Assembly: GCA_963969595.1 (NCBI GenBank)
Contig: OZ018409.1
Location: 28,285,282-28,349,281, forward strand
Length of the DNA: 64,000 nucleotides
Source: Neckera pumila
Lineage: Eukaryota; Streptophyta; Bryopsida; Hypnales; Neckeraceae
Direction of reading: 5' to 3'
Shown in pieces: positions 32,151-44,807 of this stretch; position 1 is the stretch's first letter, and every line of letters begins with the position of its first letter. The notes beneath the pieces are model-generated. The model searched no databases, had not been told where the DNA came from, and saw only the letters and a list, made by a program, of their open reading frames with translations. Both the position numbers and the translations under genes were made by a program.

Positions 32151-32659
32151 ATATTGGGTTATAAAGAGTATCCAATGCAGTTTGTAGTCTTGCCAGTGTT
32201 TGTCTTCACGTAAATGAGAAGCTAGTAAAAAAAACGGATCACCAAATATGCTATTTTAGTGTATTTTGGGATTTTGTTGGTCTTTGCTCAAAATCTGAGA
32301 TTGAAATTGAGACCAACTAGCAAAATGAAGGTCATCTACTCTAGTTTCTTCTCCAATTTGACTTTTTGGAAAAATTCCTAATATTGAATATTTTATTGCA
32401 ATTTGAACTTTGGATGCATATTCAATGTCTATTATAGAATGACATGGAAATGGGATTTATGCTATGATGTTTGTCATTGTAATATACGTACTTGGTGAAA
32501 TTTCCACATTTTTTGAAATAATTTTCTATTTGATGTGATTTTTCTTCACTTTTTCTTCAAAAATTCTCAAAAAAATCAGTTTTCCCAAAAAAATTAAAAA
32601 AAAATTACAAAGCAAAAAGTCACCTAATTTCGTCTTTGAAAAATAAATATAAAACTTTC

Positions 32660-33330
32660 CATACATACCTAGTTGCGAAATGGCAGCAAATTTAGTAATG
32701 CGCAGTGAGGCTTGAAATCAGTGGTCATGCATGCGTCCGTCATTTCATTCAGGGGTTAAGTGAAGAGTCCGTCCTGAGTCCTGACTGTGTGTTTCCGACA
32801 TGGAGCAGAAGAGCAGATAGCGTCGCCGCAGCCTAGTCACGTGCACTGTAGTCCCAGTTGTGGCATAAATTAATATAACAGCCTTGTCAGGGTTCCCAGA
32901 TCAAGTGGGAGCAGGTGGAACTAACAGTCAACTAAAGGTCCATTCCAGATTTCCACGGCAGGAGACTGGAGACCTCCTTTCTTCACAAAACACTAACTTA
33001 GTATTATACATTAATCTTCCTCATGATGCCATGGTGGTTTCTGGGAATGCAACGCCTCCTCCCATTCAAAGTTCAACCAAGAGCCAATAAAAAAAAAATC
33101 AAACTAAGTAGAAATACGGTTGGTAACGGCAATACGGCATGATATCCGACATGCAGGCTACCAGAGTACCAGTCCAGTGGACCCCAAACTTCGAGGAAGT
33201 CCATGACCTACCCCAAGTGTCAACAATGATATGATTAAAGTTGATAAGGATATCAACTTGGGTCCCCGAAAAACATTAAAAAATTTTAAAAAAGAAAAGA
33301 AAAAAAGAAAAAAAGATTGGCTTTGTTTAA
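32660..33330. other. Distal upstream region of the tetraspanin gene
   Basis: Mixed composition, no supported exon. A G-box core (CACGTG) lies at 32838-32843, about 1.5 kb before the tetraspanin ATG; any control role is inference. A-rich tracts lie at 33280-33315. Confidence 0.3.
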
Positions 33331-34354
33331 TATACTAATTCTCCCAAGCCCCGCCAACCACCGCTCTCACGCGGCCCCTGACCACTGTACTCCCCATCGA
33401 TACGTTTTCGACCGTCGGATCATCTCTGCCTGATGGTACGCACGGACTAAGATCAACAACTGTTCCAAGGGAACGCGGATACCAATTCAAACCACGTTTC
33501 CTCAACATCGGCGTCCCAAACGAGATCCCTACCCCCCCGACAGATTTGTGGACCTCACATCGTTCCGGGATCTGAATGGGGATCTGATCTAACGGTGTCT
33601 GTCGAAGATCGACTGTGGACAACGCGTTTTCGAAGTGTTGGACTAAATTGAGGACGTGATTCGGGATCAGGATTTGGTTCGGGCGACTGACGGACCGAGT
33701 CCTTGCGCTCCGTGTTGTGGAGTCGTACTCAGCAGCTTCCGCGGTGTTTAAAATCGGTGAACAGACTTTTCGGCGTGTTTGCAAATCTGCAGAGCGGCCT
33801 TATTACACGCTGTTGGAGCTCGGGTTTCTTGTGTTGTATTTGTGCGCTTGTTGCAAAGAGCTCAAAATTGGGTTATAGGAAGATTTTTCTTCGTTGAAGC
33901 TTATATTTGAAGGTACGCTTGAGTGTTTTTGAAGACATGTTGTTTGTTCTGTATTTTTCATAGTTCAATTGCGGTTAGACTGGGGAGGGTAATTCTCGGC
34001 GAGGGTATTTTCGTGTTTTGGGATAGCTCGCTGTTTTTGGTGACAGTGGCTGAGAAGCAGTGGTGGTTGTGCGGAAGGTAATTTGAGAGAGTGGTTTGAG
34101 AAAGCGGTTTGAAGGCATGTGTGAAGTTTTTGAGGATACGGAAGCTGAGTGTTGGTGCTCTGCTTTTTTGTTCTGGTTCAGTTTGACTGTGGCTTTGCCG
34201 GAGCGATGCTCGGCGGGAGGGTTTTTGTTATTCTTTTGGAATTGTATGCTTGGTTGGAGAAGAGGCTGAGGTGCAATGGTGGTTGTGTGCAGAAGGTGAT
34301 TTGAGATAGTGAGTTTGAGAAAGCGTGTTTTGAAGATTTGGTGGAGCGCCAGCC
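33331..34354 (+). promoter_or_regulatory. Tetraspanin promoter and leader region
   Basis: About 1 kb of GC-richer sequence leads into the tetraspanin ATG. No clear TATA box was found. The last 90 bp (from about 34262) are conserved in the broken copy at 50165, which suggests they belonged to the transcribed leader when the region was duplicated. Two similar segments (34050-34110 and 34268-34330, each with a TGTGCnGAAGGTnATTTGAGA word) show a small internal duplication. Confidence 0.4.
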
Positions 34355-35299
34355 ATGGGGTGCAGTAATTTATTGACCGGGTTTCTGAATCTGGCGACAT
34401 TCGTATTGTCCATCCCGATCATTGCCTTCGGAGTATGGCTCTCGAAAACGCACGATACCGTGTGTGTACGTTTCTTGCAATATCCGATAATCGTTATCGG
34501 AGTGTTCATCCTGCTGATGTCCCTAGCCGGGATGATTGGTGCGTGGTGCGACAAGAGGTTTCTCATGTTGATCTACCTCTTCGTGATGTTCCTCCTGATC
34601 GTCCTTCTCTTCTGCTTCACCATTTTCGCGTTTGTGGTGACCAATTCGGGTGCGGGAAATGCGGTTTCTGGGAAAGGATACAAGGAGTACAAGCTGGGTG
34701 ATTATTCCACTTGGTTGCAAAAAAGGGTGGACGATTCTACTTACTGGACGAAGATCAAGAGTTGCATAGCGGATTCCAAGGTGTGCAACGATTTGAGCAC
34801 CAAATACGCAACCGAGGCCCTTTTCAACAAGGCATCTCTTACTCCTCTCGAGGTACGTTTTCTTTTCCAGAAATTTGTCCCCGACTGATTTTGTCGGTAG
34901 AAGTTTGTGCAACTTTTATGCTCTTTTACAATTGTTAGTGAGGCGAAGGCAGCATATGCAACTTCGATTCCTAACTTCGTTTGCTCTGTTTCTCCTCGAC
35001 AGTCTGGATGCTGCAAGCCACCTACGTCCTGCGGTTTCACGTACGTGAGTCCTATTAATTGGACTGGAACTTCAACTGGTGCCGACCCAGATTGCTCAAA
35101 GTGGAATAATAATGCGACAATGTTGTGTACGGATTGCAACTCTTGCCGTGGAGGAGTGCTGCAGAACGTGAAGTCGAACTGGCGTAAAGTTGCGATTGGC
35201 AACATTATTGTGCTGTTGTTCCTCATCGTCGTGTATTCCTGTGGATGTTGCGCGTATAGAAACAGCAAGAGGGAGGGGTATTCGAAGGGTTACCCGTAA
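34355..35299 (+). CDS. Tetraspanin (plant TET family), two exons
   Basis: Exons 34355-34852 and 35003-35299 join in phase 0 through a GT-AG intron of 150 bp, giving 264 residues, close to the usual 260-285 of plant tetraspanins. The topology is complete: membrane segments at about 8-29, 43-64, 70-95 and 229-249, a small first outer loop, and a large second outer loop (about 96-228). The loop carries the plant-specific GCCKPPTSC motif (168-176), further cysteines at 197, 208, 211 and 214 for disulfides, and possible N-glycosylation sites (NWT, NAT). MGCSNLLTGFLN at the start and the Cys-rich border of TM4 are typical, and may be palmitoylated. Family members organise membrane microdomains and exosome-like vesicles; the partner here is unknown. 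A broken partial copy lies at 50165-50720. Confidence 0.93.
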
Positions 35300-36144
35300 G
35301 CTCTGCAGGTATCTATCAATTGAACTCGGGCAAGTGAAGGTATTCGCCAGGGTTGGTGTATATCTTCTGTGAATACAGAAGAGTTCTGTAGGGTGTGTAC
35401 AGAACAAGATGAAATGAACTCGAACCCCACTAAAGAGATGGAACCGGAGACAGCCTTGATGTAGTGTATCTCCGGTCATCTCTAGCTATAATCTTGCTTT
35501 CAAAAGTGCCTGCTGAGAATTTTAGCTTGAATCTCTGTGGGCAGACGGAACTTCATTTTGCAATCACATATGCCCTTTGCTCTGGTTAGAGTACTCAGAT
35601 GCAAGCTTTGCTTTGTCGAGGTGAATGAAAATGTTCATCACTTCTGTGTCGCTGTTTACCTCTGGTAAAAGTTAAATTTCGGGTATATATAATATGCATG
35701 ATTCAAGAATAATTCCTTCTCCTGGATCATACAAGGCTTTCGTTCTCCGTGAGTAATGCTTGCAGTTTCGATGATTTTGTTTTGTGTATGTTTCCTTCTG
35801 CAGCCTAGTTTGGGTTGGACTTCATTTGTGCCATATTCTATGTTTGCTGAAGTGCTGTACACGATATTGGTAAGCTGTGTGTCCGAGTGGGGAACTTGGG
35901 ATGATTACATTTCTTGGAAATTCGTGCAGTTTGATAGGAAGTTATCATCGATTATAAGCATGTCGGTCAAGATGACATCAAGATGTGATCTTAAAGAAGA
36001 TGTTATTTTGTTGCGCCATGTTATTATTGAGTCTGTCGCTGAGTGAATTCCACTCATGCATTCGATAAATACAGTTGTGCTCCTGTTTCAAAGTGAGTGC
36101 CTCTACCTTACCGTCATATGATAGCGCCAGCTCAAGTGAATCAA
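35300..36144 (+). other. Tetraspanin 3' region
   Basis: Sequence of transcribed-like composition follows the stop codon and probably includes the 3' untranslated region. A 96-residue frame at 35756-36046 begins with a hydrophobic stretch (MILFCVCFLL) but has no family resemblance and is not proposed as a gene. Confidence 0.35.
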
Positions 36145-36812
36145 TTACTTGGCAGAAACACTAACGAATTCCATGGTACGTGAACCATTTGCCTTCAAAA
36201 CGAAGACCTTGAGCAATACAAACTTGGGTGTCCAGTTGCCCTCGCCTTCCTCAAATCTTTACTGCATTGAGGATAATGCTCACAATTAAACATCTTTCAA
36301 AATTTCTGCAGTCGGGTTTCCCCATATACACTTGAACGAGAGCTCACAACGTTGTCAACAAGAGGTCAGTGCTCGAAGATATGCATAAACGATAACCGGT
36401 TGCTCTTAAAGTCTCACCGACGTGTCACTTTTGGATTGGCTTCGAGCAGGGCCATTGTTTCCAGATAACCACCTGAGCTGGTTGTAATTCTCGGAAGATG
36501 GGTTATGATTCGAAGAGGCCGGTTATAGCGTGGTGTGATCCGTGGGCCCACACAGTGAGACTCATACTGAGATGCGTCGACATCAGCATAATACATAGTG
36601 ACCTTTGACATTAAATCCTGAGCTGAGGTGCTGCTACAATCAATACCAAGGTCAAAAGAAGGAAGGGAATGAGCCGGAATCACAGGTGACAATTTATTAG
36701 AAGAAACAGAATCCGTAATGCGTCTCTCAAACTTCAACGACCGACGACGTGGTTCTGAGCAAGAACACAAACCTTTACACAACTTAGCAAGACTAGCGGT
36801 GTTCTTTGCCAT
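36145..36812 (-). CDS. Predicted two-exon gene, unknown function
   Basis: Exon 1 is 36812-36418 on the minus strand, starting ATGGCAAAGAAC and ending at a good donor (CG|GTGAGA). Exon 2 is 36256-36145, ending in TAA. Joining them (CG+A = Arg) keeps the frame and gives 168 residues. The N-terminal third is basic and Ser-rich (CSEPRRRSLKFERR) and could be an organelle transit region. The middle reads VTMYYADVDASQYESHCVGPRITPRYNRPLR (split in two windows: about residues 69-99), and the C-terminus is LLKVFVLKANGSRTMEFVS. I recognise no family. The weak point is the acceptor, which reads AAAG|A; an upstream CAG would give a different, shorter tail. The gene is convergent with the tetraspanin gene. 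Codon pattern and exon contrast against AT-rich introns favour a real gene. Confidence 0.45.
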
Positions 36813-36998
36813 TGCGAAATTACATAATTAACGCATCAAATTCGAAGTAGAAACATATGACAATAGCATCAAGAACGTATCTGCTTCAAAACACCAACGC
36901 GCTATTAGAGCTCACGGAAATGCGGTCGAAAGCAGGATTCAAATCTGAATTTCAAACCCTATCGACAGGAATAAGCGGTAGCAGCACGGCTCAACTTT

Positions 36999-37140
36999 GA
37001 GAGCGACCGGTTATGTCCGGTCACCGCCCATGGGAACCGGTCACCGCTGGTGACCCATCGCCATTGATCTAGGCTCAGCCTACCGGCTTTGCCCAGCTCG
37101 AGGGCGATGGTTCACCATCAATAACCGGCCCCCATGGAAC
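36999..37140. other. GC-rich inverted repeat upstream of the unknown gene
   Basis: TGGTGACCCATCGCC (37049) pairs with GGCGATGGTTCACCA (37106), and GACCGGTTAT outside it with ATAACCGGCC. CCGGTTAT or its complement also occurs at about 36391 and 36513 within the unknown gene, and GGTCACCG twice at 37020-37047. It may be a regulatory palindrome cluster or an element remnant; nothing decides between these. Confidence 0.4.
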
Positions 37141-37399
37141 AGTTACCTAGTACATAATCCATATCATATGACAACGATGATTGAGGAGGGTTCCAGATAC
37201 TTCATGGCGTACTAGAGCCCCGTTTTGCTCCCAGTGTCATTTTTGGATCTGAGTTTAGGCAAATTGTGTTCCAGTAAACGAGCGTTGATAACGACTCTCC
37301 AAGTACACACTGATACCAGATTTGCGTTCTATATATATTGATGGAAGGTTCAATTCTATAATGCTTACAGGACGGAGCTTATAGTACGATTGCGTGGTC

Positions 37400-40300
37400 A
37401 AACTTCAAAATCCTTTACTCTTTGTGGTCCGTTTTGCAACTAAAGTTATATGAAATCTTATTAAAGACTTTTTTGGAGATGAAATTTCATGTGCTCTCTA
37501 AGTTATAGAAATTTTATATTCTATTTTGAAATATTTTGAATTATTGACCACAATAGGAACAAAAATTCACAACAAATATAAAATAAAATTCAAAAAATTC
37601 ATCGTAGTTTTTTAACCATAGCACTTAGTACCACAAACATGTGGTGGACTTGGTTTAGACTAGAATGAGAATGTGTGGAATTTTTTTTAGAAACTTTGAC
37701 ACATACACTGCAAGATATTTGGATTCAAAGTGAAGAGAATATGTTTTTTTGGCACCATAGCAAACTAGTTTATAAGACTTTGAATCCTCTTAACTTAAAA
37801 TTCTTGCATTCCAAATTTTGAATTAAATTTTTATAATGAATAATTGATTTGAGAGTCTAAAAATATAAATAAAAAAAATTTAATATGATTTCTATTCTTT
37901 AAAAAAATGTTAAGTAGAAGTAGGTACAACAGAGAAGAAAATTGAGTCATTAACAACTCTAAGATGGAATTGAAACACTCTAATTCCAATGATGAGATTG
38001 TTTTAAAGATTCAAATTAACCTTATGGAACTTTTGAAGTTTTATTTTGAAAAATGTAAAAACTAAGCTCAAAAACAAATCTCTTATATTTGTTTTCAAGG
38101 AGATGCTTAGATTGCTTGCAAAACAAAATGCTCTATAACTTTCTTATTACTTCTCTAAATAGAACAGAACAAATCTTAGTTTCCACATAATCAAAATATA
38201 TTGTAGCCTCAGGTCACCTTTAGCACATTTTTGCATAATAAATACTAAAAATTAGAAAATTAGATTTAGTAATTCAATTTTTATGAATAAATTATTTGGA
38301 AATAACTAAATGTTTTTTTACTTTTTTTAAAATTTTGTCAAGCCTTCAAATAATCTTGGAAGTTGAATGGTTTTATTCATTGTATAGAAAAGTTACTAGA
38401 ATTGGGTAAATAGGCCCTAGCCTAAAATCCCTGAGAAAGGGTTGTATTTTATTTTTATTATTAACCTCTAAAGTCTTAAGGCCTTGTTTCAATCAAAACG
38501 CACACAAAACAACCACTTCTATTGTAAAGTGCAAAAACCTTGAAAATTTGTTTTTTTTTGCAAATCTAACTATAGGATCTTTAATTACTAAAATATAAAT
38601 GCAAAAAAGAAATTTCAAAAATTTGACCACATAGATTGCAAGATATTTGTATTTAAAGCGAAGTAAAAAAATTTGCACCTTGTTCAACTAGATTTTTTGG
38701 CTTTGAATCTTAATAACTTAAATTTTTTGTAGTTTTGATTTAGAATTTCTAATTACTTGGGTTGTAAAATTGAGCTGAGAGTTTAGGAAAAATTCCAAAA
38801 GTTACAAACTTAATTTTTACTCAATCATTAAAAAATTATTAAATAGAAGTAGATTGAAGATTAAAGGAATAAACAAAATCGTTAATATTTCTAAGATGGA
38901 ATTGGTGAGATTGTTCTAGTAAGAGATCCTAATCTTGAAAAAACATTCTTTTTTAAATTGTGAAAACGGAGTTTTCACAATTGAATCTTACAAATTATCT
39001 TTTTAAGAAGATGCTCTAATTGCCCCCAAAATAAGATTTTCCATAAATTTCACATAACAAATTCAAGTGGAATGAATCAAACGGCTTTCCATACAGATCA
39101 AATTACGATCTATAAGAAAAAAAAATTTAAAAATTAATTTTTTCTTGGTATGTGTGGAGTTTTTGTCCACCAAACCTAAAAAAAGGATTTTTGTGCCACA
39201 ACTTTTGCTCTTGGGCGCCACATAAAATAAAAATCGGTAAATATTTCTAGAAAGCTAATGTGATTTTTTATTTTTACAAAAAATTTCAAAAATCATATAT
39301 TGAGACAATAGGAACCTATATAAAATCCATTTCGTTTTCCGAGGCGACAGTGGAACTCTAAAGATTAATATAGTTGGGCCTTGTGTCCTTCTTTTGTTCT
39401 CCAAAGGGACAATAGAACTTTAGATGTTAATATAGTTAATATAGATTTCAACATGGGTGTATGTCATATTGTATGTAAAGGTTAGATTTGGCAAAGAGGT
39501 GCCAAAATGTTGTCCCTTTGTTAGATTTTGACAAGTCCATATCACCTCGTACCAATTGCTAGATGCCGTATAGCACCTTTTTACAAAACAACTTAAACTT
39601 GTATTGAATCTTGACTTTCATGTAGGGTAGTATAGAATATGATGGTACAAACCAAATTCTCATGTCATTTTATAATTAGAAACTCAATAGATTATAATTA
39701 CAGATCCAAAATTCAAATGACAATAAATTATTCAATTTTAAGAAATTTTCAAAATTTTACATTAGAATAGATATAAATTATATTAAATAAGCTTCAATTT
39801 TATTAGTTGGGAATTAGAAATCAAATTCAAAAATGATAATTTTAGTTGCTAAAATTTTCAAATTAAAAAAAAGATTGAAATACAAATTATAGTAGAAGGC
39901 ATCTTTTGTGATTTGTAAAGTCAATATCTTTTCTTCTAGAAATTATGTAATTACACATTGAAGGATTTTCCAGGCTCTAAGTGCTACATATGCATTCAAA
40001 ATAGCCTCCAAAAAGGATATGAATAAAAATCATCTATCTTTCACTAAAAATAAGGAAAGTTTGACCATCTATTGACACTTTCTAGATCTTTTGGGCATTT
40101 CATGATTAAGCCCTTAGCATCAATTTTGTTGGCTTTAGAGTCTAAACTATAGTGAAGGCTTTGCATTGACAAAAGCTCTATGAGAGGGTGTTTGAGTAGG
40201 ACTTAACTTCAAGTGAAACTAATGCTATAGACAAAATTGAGTCTCCTATCGCCTGTGATATTGGCATTAGAGAAAGATTGGATTCTCTAAATGGCTAAGA

Positions 40301-43300
40301 CACATCATTCAGATGTACAAATAAAGAAAATTAAAAAAATTGATTAATAGAAAATTAATTTAAATTGCAATTTGACATGGCACTTGAAGCAATCATGTGG
40401 TACATAATTTTTTTGAATTTAATATTTTTTCAAATTAATATTAGTATTAGTATTTGCAAATTTGGCTAGTAGGGAAATGGCCCTTTAGAAAGTTTTGATT
40501 TTCTTTAATGCACAATTAAATACAAACAGTTCAAAGTCATTGAATAGACTTTTTAGAATTTTTGGCAAGTTCCTATGATGTAAATCATATAATTGGTATC
40601 AACATTCTAAAATTGTATTGCACTTTTTTGAATCTTTTTTGAAGCTAAGGTAATGCATAAGCTTTACAAAAATATATTCAATTGATATATGAAATAATAA
40701 GATAAAGATTCAATTTTTTCCTTCATAGGTTATACTCATGTCTACATAGAAAACTTTTATCCTTCTATTTCCATCATTTAGATACATAAATGTTATAAAC
40801 AGTCTCGATGTACAGACAGTTAGGACATATTCTTGAAAAATTATTTTATAGAGTGGTTTTTGAATTCAATTTTTACAATTTTTCAGGAAAAAAGGTTCAT
40901 AGGGTGTAGATTATTTGCTACAATAATCTTACCTTAACTTTGAAATTGACATTTTTGAATTCTATTTTAAAACTATTAAAGATTTAAATTTTCTTTTTTA
41001 TTCATCTCACACTTGCCACTTCTTGATAACATTAAAAATGATTAAAATCAATTTATTTATTATTGAATTTTTTTCTTTGTATTTCAACTTAACCCCTAAA
41101 GTTCTTTGACTATGTTTTCACCAAAAACGCTCAAAAATTGCCATCTTTAGAACAATTACCAAATTCTTGAATTTTTTTAAATTTGGAAAATGTAACCATA
41201 GGAACTTGTAGTATGCTAACTTAATTCCTAAAGGCCCATTGTCTTTTTAGGGGACAAATGGAATTTTAGACAGGTACCTACGGGCTGAATTTTTGTTGTG
41301 ATTTTTTGAATTTTTTTTGAAAGATAGAAAAATTGCTAAGCTTTGTGGAAATATAATTTTCTTGCAATCAGTGCTCGGAAAAAAAATTTATGCCAAAATA
41401 AGTTCAAAATAGGGGGGGGGGGAGGAGGGGGGGGGGGGGCAATAAAAAACTTTTTGCAAAAATTTAAAATATATATTTTTTCTTATATATTATATTTTTG
41501 TCTATCTTGAAAGCTTTGATTCATTTCATTTGGATTTTTTATGAGAAAGGTATGGACAATCTTGTTTTGGGGGCAATTAGAGCATCTTTTTTAAAAAATA
41601 ACTTGTAGGATTCATTTTGGAATGCAATTTTTGCAATTTTTCAAAAAGAAAAGTACTTTGTGATTTTGTTTGCTTGGTAGAATAATCTCACCATTGGAAT
41701 TGATGCATTTTAATTCAATCCAAAAGATATTGATATTTTAAAATTTCCTTCTATCTTATCCCTATTTTTACTTTACAGTTTTTTTAAGAATGAAAATTAT
41801 GTTTTTTTGAATTTCTTTTCCTCTAGACTCTCAACTCAATTCTCTAGTATAAAGATTTAAAGCTCAAAAACTTTGTTGTGCACAAAATTGAATTTAAAAA
41901 TGTTCAAAGTCAAATTATCTAGTCTTGCAATGTGTTGAAAAACTTGTTTTTTTCACTTTAAATGCAAATATCTTGCAATTTGTGCAGTCAAAAATTTTGA
42001 AGTTTTTTCCATACATTTTTATACTAGTTAGGTGTAAGATCCTATGGTTAGATGTGCCAAAAAAACATTTTTCAAATTTTTTTACTCTTTGCTATAATAA
42101 TGGCAGTATTGGGTGATTTTTGGTAGAAAAAAGGTCTTGGGCCTCTAGGGGTTAAGAATATGTGGTAAAAATTTCAAAAATTTCCATTGCATGGATTACA
42201 AGATATGAGCATTCAAAATCACCAGAATCATTTTTTTGGCCCTACAAAAAACAAGGCAGAGCTTTGCATTTCACAAGCTCACTTTTCTATAAAAATGATG
42301 GTGCTTCTTTGGATTCATTTTTCTTAACCCCTCAACGCCCATGCACTTTCCCAAGTATCTCAAAATTTGCTCTTGGATGAACAAAATGCCAACATTTTGA
42401 TAAGTTGCATCAATTTTTTAAAATTATAACCATACAAATTCAAACTAGATATGTTAGAGATCACATAGGAAAAGAAAACACGACAATATCACTTATGGAT
42501 TGAAAGATTATAAGATTTGATCATGTGGGTGTTAAAATTGTGAAAGAGATTTGAAGTCTCTCAATCCTCTTTTCACATCTCAAATTTAAAATTGAGGATA
42601 CCAAAAAAATATGAGAATGTAAAGTACAACATATATAACCCTAATCAATTTACGACTTCTTAAAATCTACTTGACAACTTTTTAAATTAAGTTTCTAATG
42701 TGATTGTTTCTCCAAGTTCTAGTGTACTTGAGGCTCATTTCCAAGAGCTCATCAACACTAGAAAGTGAAGATTTGCAATGGACTCCCTTGCACAAAATTT
42801 TAAATAGAGAAATCATAATTAATCATTTTCAAAATCAAAGTTTTGATACTAAAAACAAGACTTCAACAAGAACTTAAAAATAATAATAATCATTGTAAAA
42901 GGTCCCTTTGGGCCTTGAGGGGTTAACAAGTTGGCCACATGCTTGAAAAAATTAACATCATTTGGAATTATACAACACATACATAAAAAATAGTAAGTAG
43001 ACAGTAGTAGAGGTTGATTCAAAATCCCAAATTGTTAAGAATTTAATTATGGAATTGAAAAATGCCATTTCCAATGGTTGCACTGTTTTAATAAACAGTA
43101 TACATGCTACAATTTTATTTTTTTCCAAAGATATTGAAAATTGAGTAAGATAAAGGACTTCAAAGTTTATTTTAGAATAGAGAATCTATAACTGCCCGCA
43201 AACAAAAGTCCTCATGACTTTTGACTTATTGGTCAAAATGGAATGATTCAAAGCTTTCCACACATATATAATTCTAGAAAACCAATTTTAAGATTTTGTT

Positions 43301-43560
43301 TTTGAAAAAAGTAATTTTTCTTTATCTGCCCAAATTGCCCGAGTTGAGAAACAAACTACATATCATGCAATAAATTTTGACTCATATTTCCAAATGTCAT
43401 GAAATTTAGTACATATGAAAGATATTCTTTGTCCACACCATCAATTAAAATTTTGGCCAAAAATATGGAAACCTTTAGTCACATGTACCTGCTCAAAATT
43501 TCTATGTAGCCCAAAACCGCATATTGGTAGGGGTTAATTCTATAGTATGTCAAAGATTTT
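37400..43560. repeat. Long block of diverged family U repeats
   Basis: No gene is seen in more than 6 kb. The segment 37740-38110 recurs about 920 bp further on (38650-39010) as a diverged direct repeat. Parts of 41210-42890 match 530-2640 in direct orientation but in permuted order, while the 38-kb units match 2240-2640 as reverse complement. Typical words are CCCTnAAGGCC-like borders and GATGAGATTGTT. No transposon-encoded protein can be read, so this is an old non-coding repeat array of unknown origin. Confidence 0.5.
41414..41441 (+). repeat. Poly-G tract
   Basis: A run of G broken only by two A residues (G10, A, GG, A, then G15-16) stands alone in AT-rich DNA. It could form a quadruplex. 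Assembly error in such a run is possible. Confidence 0.8.
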
Positions 43561-44254
43561 TAATACCAATAGATGTTTCTTACATGTCATGTGAATTTTA
43601 ACATATATAGACATGTGAATGTCTTACATGACATGTGAATGTTCATTTCATGTGAATTTAGTGTAAAAAAGAAAAGTCTTATAGAATATTGTGACCTCCA
43701 CTAAATACTCTTGGATTTTCATAAGCAAATGATTTATACAATATCAAAAGGAATGATTTCTACAATGACCAGCTCAACATTCTAAAGTTACAATTATCCT
43801 TCAGGATCCTTGATCATGTATTTATAACTATTCTTAATATTGTAGTAAGTTAACACATCCACAATCATAGGTGCTGGACTTTCAAATTACAACTAACCTT
43901 GTATTTTAGAAAATTATGGTACATTTAGCTATGCAAGAATTTGGTTATAATACATAAATGACTTTTCTATGACAAGCGACAGTCCAACTTTCAATTTTTT
44001 TTCATTATTTGTAGATTATTTTTATTATTTTTAATTAATGACATTTCCTCTAATATGAAGACTTGACCAATAGATGTTTCTTACGTGTCCATGCAAAGTG
44101 AATTTTAAAGATTGATCACAAATTGGTTTAATACATTTATATCTTATAAGCCATTAAAATTTAACTTAAAAAATTCACGAAAAATGGGGTTTGGGAATTT
44201 TGAAAGTGAAATTTGGTATATTTGATTGGAATGGTGTGGGAATGTTGAATGCTA
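43561..44254. other. Spacer with short direct repeats
   Basis: TGTCATGTGAAT or TGACATGTGAAT occurs three times at 43585-43650, and the block CCAATAGATGTTTCTTAC recurs at 43568 and 44066. No gene is seen. Confidence 0.35.
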
Positions 44255-44442
44255 CAGTAGAACCTTCCTAAGTTGATCAATCCTGGACCGGTGTAACAAG
44301 ATCTTTTATGGAGGTTTATCTATTTATAGAGGGTTATTTTTCGTCATAATCTTTGTTATGGAGACAAGTCCGGGACTAGTTTGACAAGATCTTTTATAGA
44401 GGTATATTGGCTTATGGAGATTGACTTAGGGAGGTTCTAATA
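44255..44442. mobile_element. Pogo/Emigrant-like miniature element
   Basis: The left end CAGTAGAACCTTCCTAAGT and the right end (reverse complement TATTAGAACCTCCCTAAGT) are flanked by TA on both sides (44253-44254, 44443-44444). The end motif resembles plant pogo-like Emigrant/Lemi MITEs (CAGTAnAACCTCTATAA). Inside, AACAAGATCTTTTATGGAGG and GACAAGATCTTTTATAGAGG form a direct repeat. A second, decayed fragment begins near 44541 (ATAGAACTTCCACAAAG). Confidence 0.55.
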
Positions 44443-44807
44443 TAATTATGCATGACAAAAAATGGCAATTATGTTAAATACCATAGAAAAAGAATTAAAT
44501 GCCTCAATACACAATTTTTTGGAATATTATACTCAATTGCTGATACAATAGAACTTCCACAAAGTTATAGTCCCAAGACCAGCTCAAAGAACTTCATCAG
44601 CATGTATGGCTTGGACAAGACCTAGAGCCAATCCAATAATCTATATTCCATCACTTTAGACTACCAATAGGTGGCATCTCAGTGAAAACCTTCAATCTTC
44701 AATAAGTTACATGAAGGTTTTGCAATACGGTGAACACACTCAAAACCATCAAAATAAGCAATTCACTTTTTCATAAATATTATTGGAAGCACCTTCTCTA
44801 AAAAACA

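Noticed and set aside
33335..33784. 149-residue minus-strand frame upstream of the tetraspanin gene
   Set aside because: It lies in the GC-rich promoter/leader region and has no domain, no splice support and low-complexity basic composition.
34741..35268. 175-residue minus-strand frame opposite the tetraspanin gene
   Set aside because: It overlaps tetraspanin exons and crosses its intron; it is a shadow of the real coding strand.
35756..36046. 96-residue plus-strand frame with a hydrophobic start
   Set aside because: It lies in the probable tetraspanin 3' region; there is no domain, and it is absent from the duplicated copy, so it gains no support.
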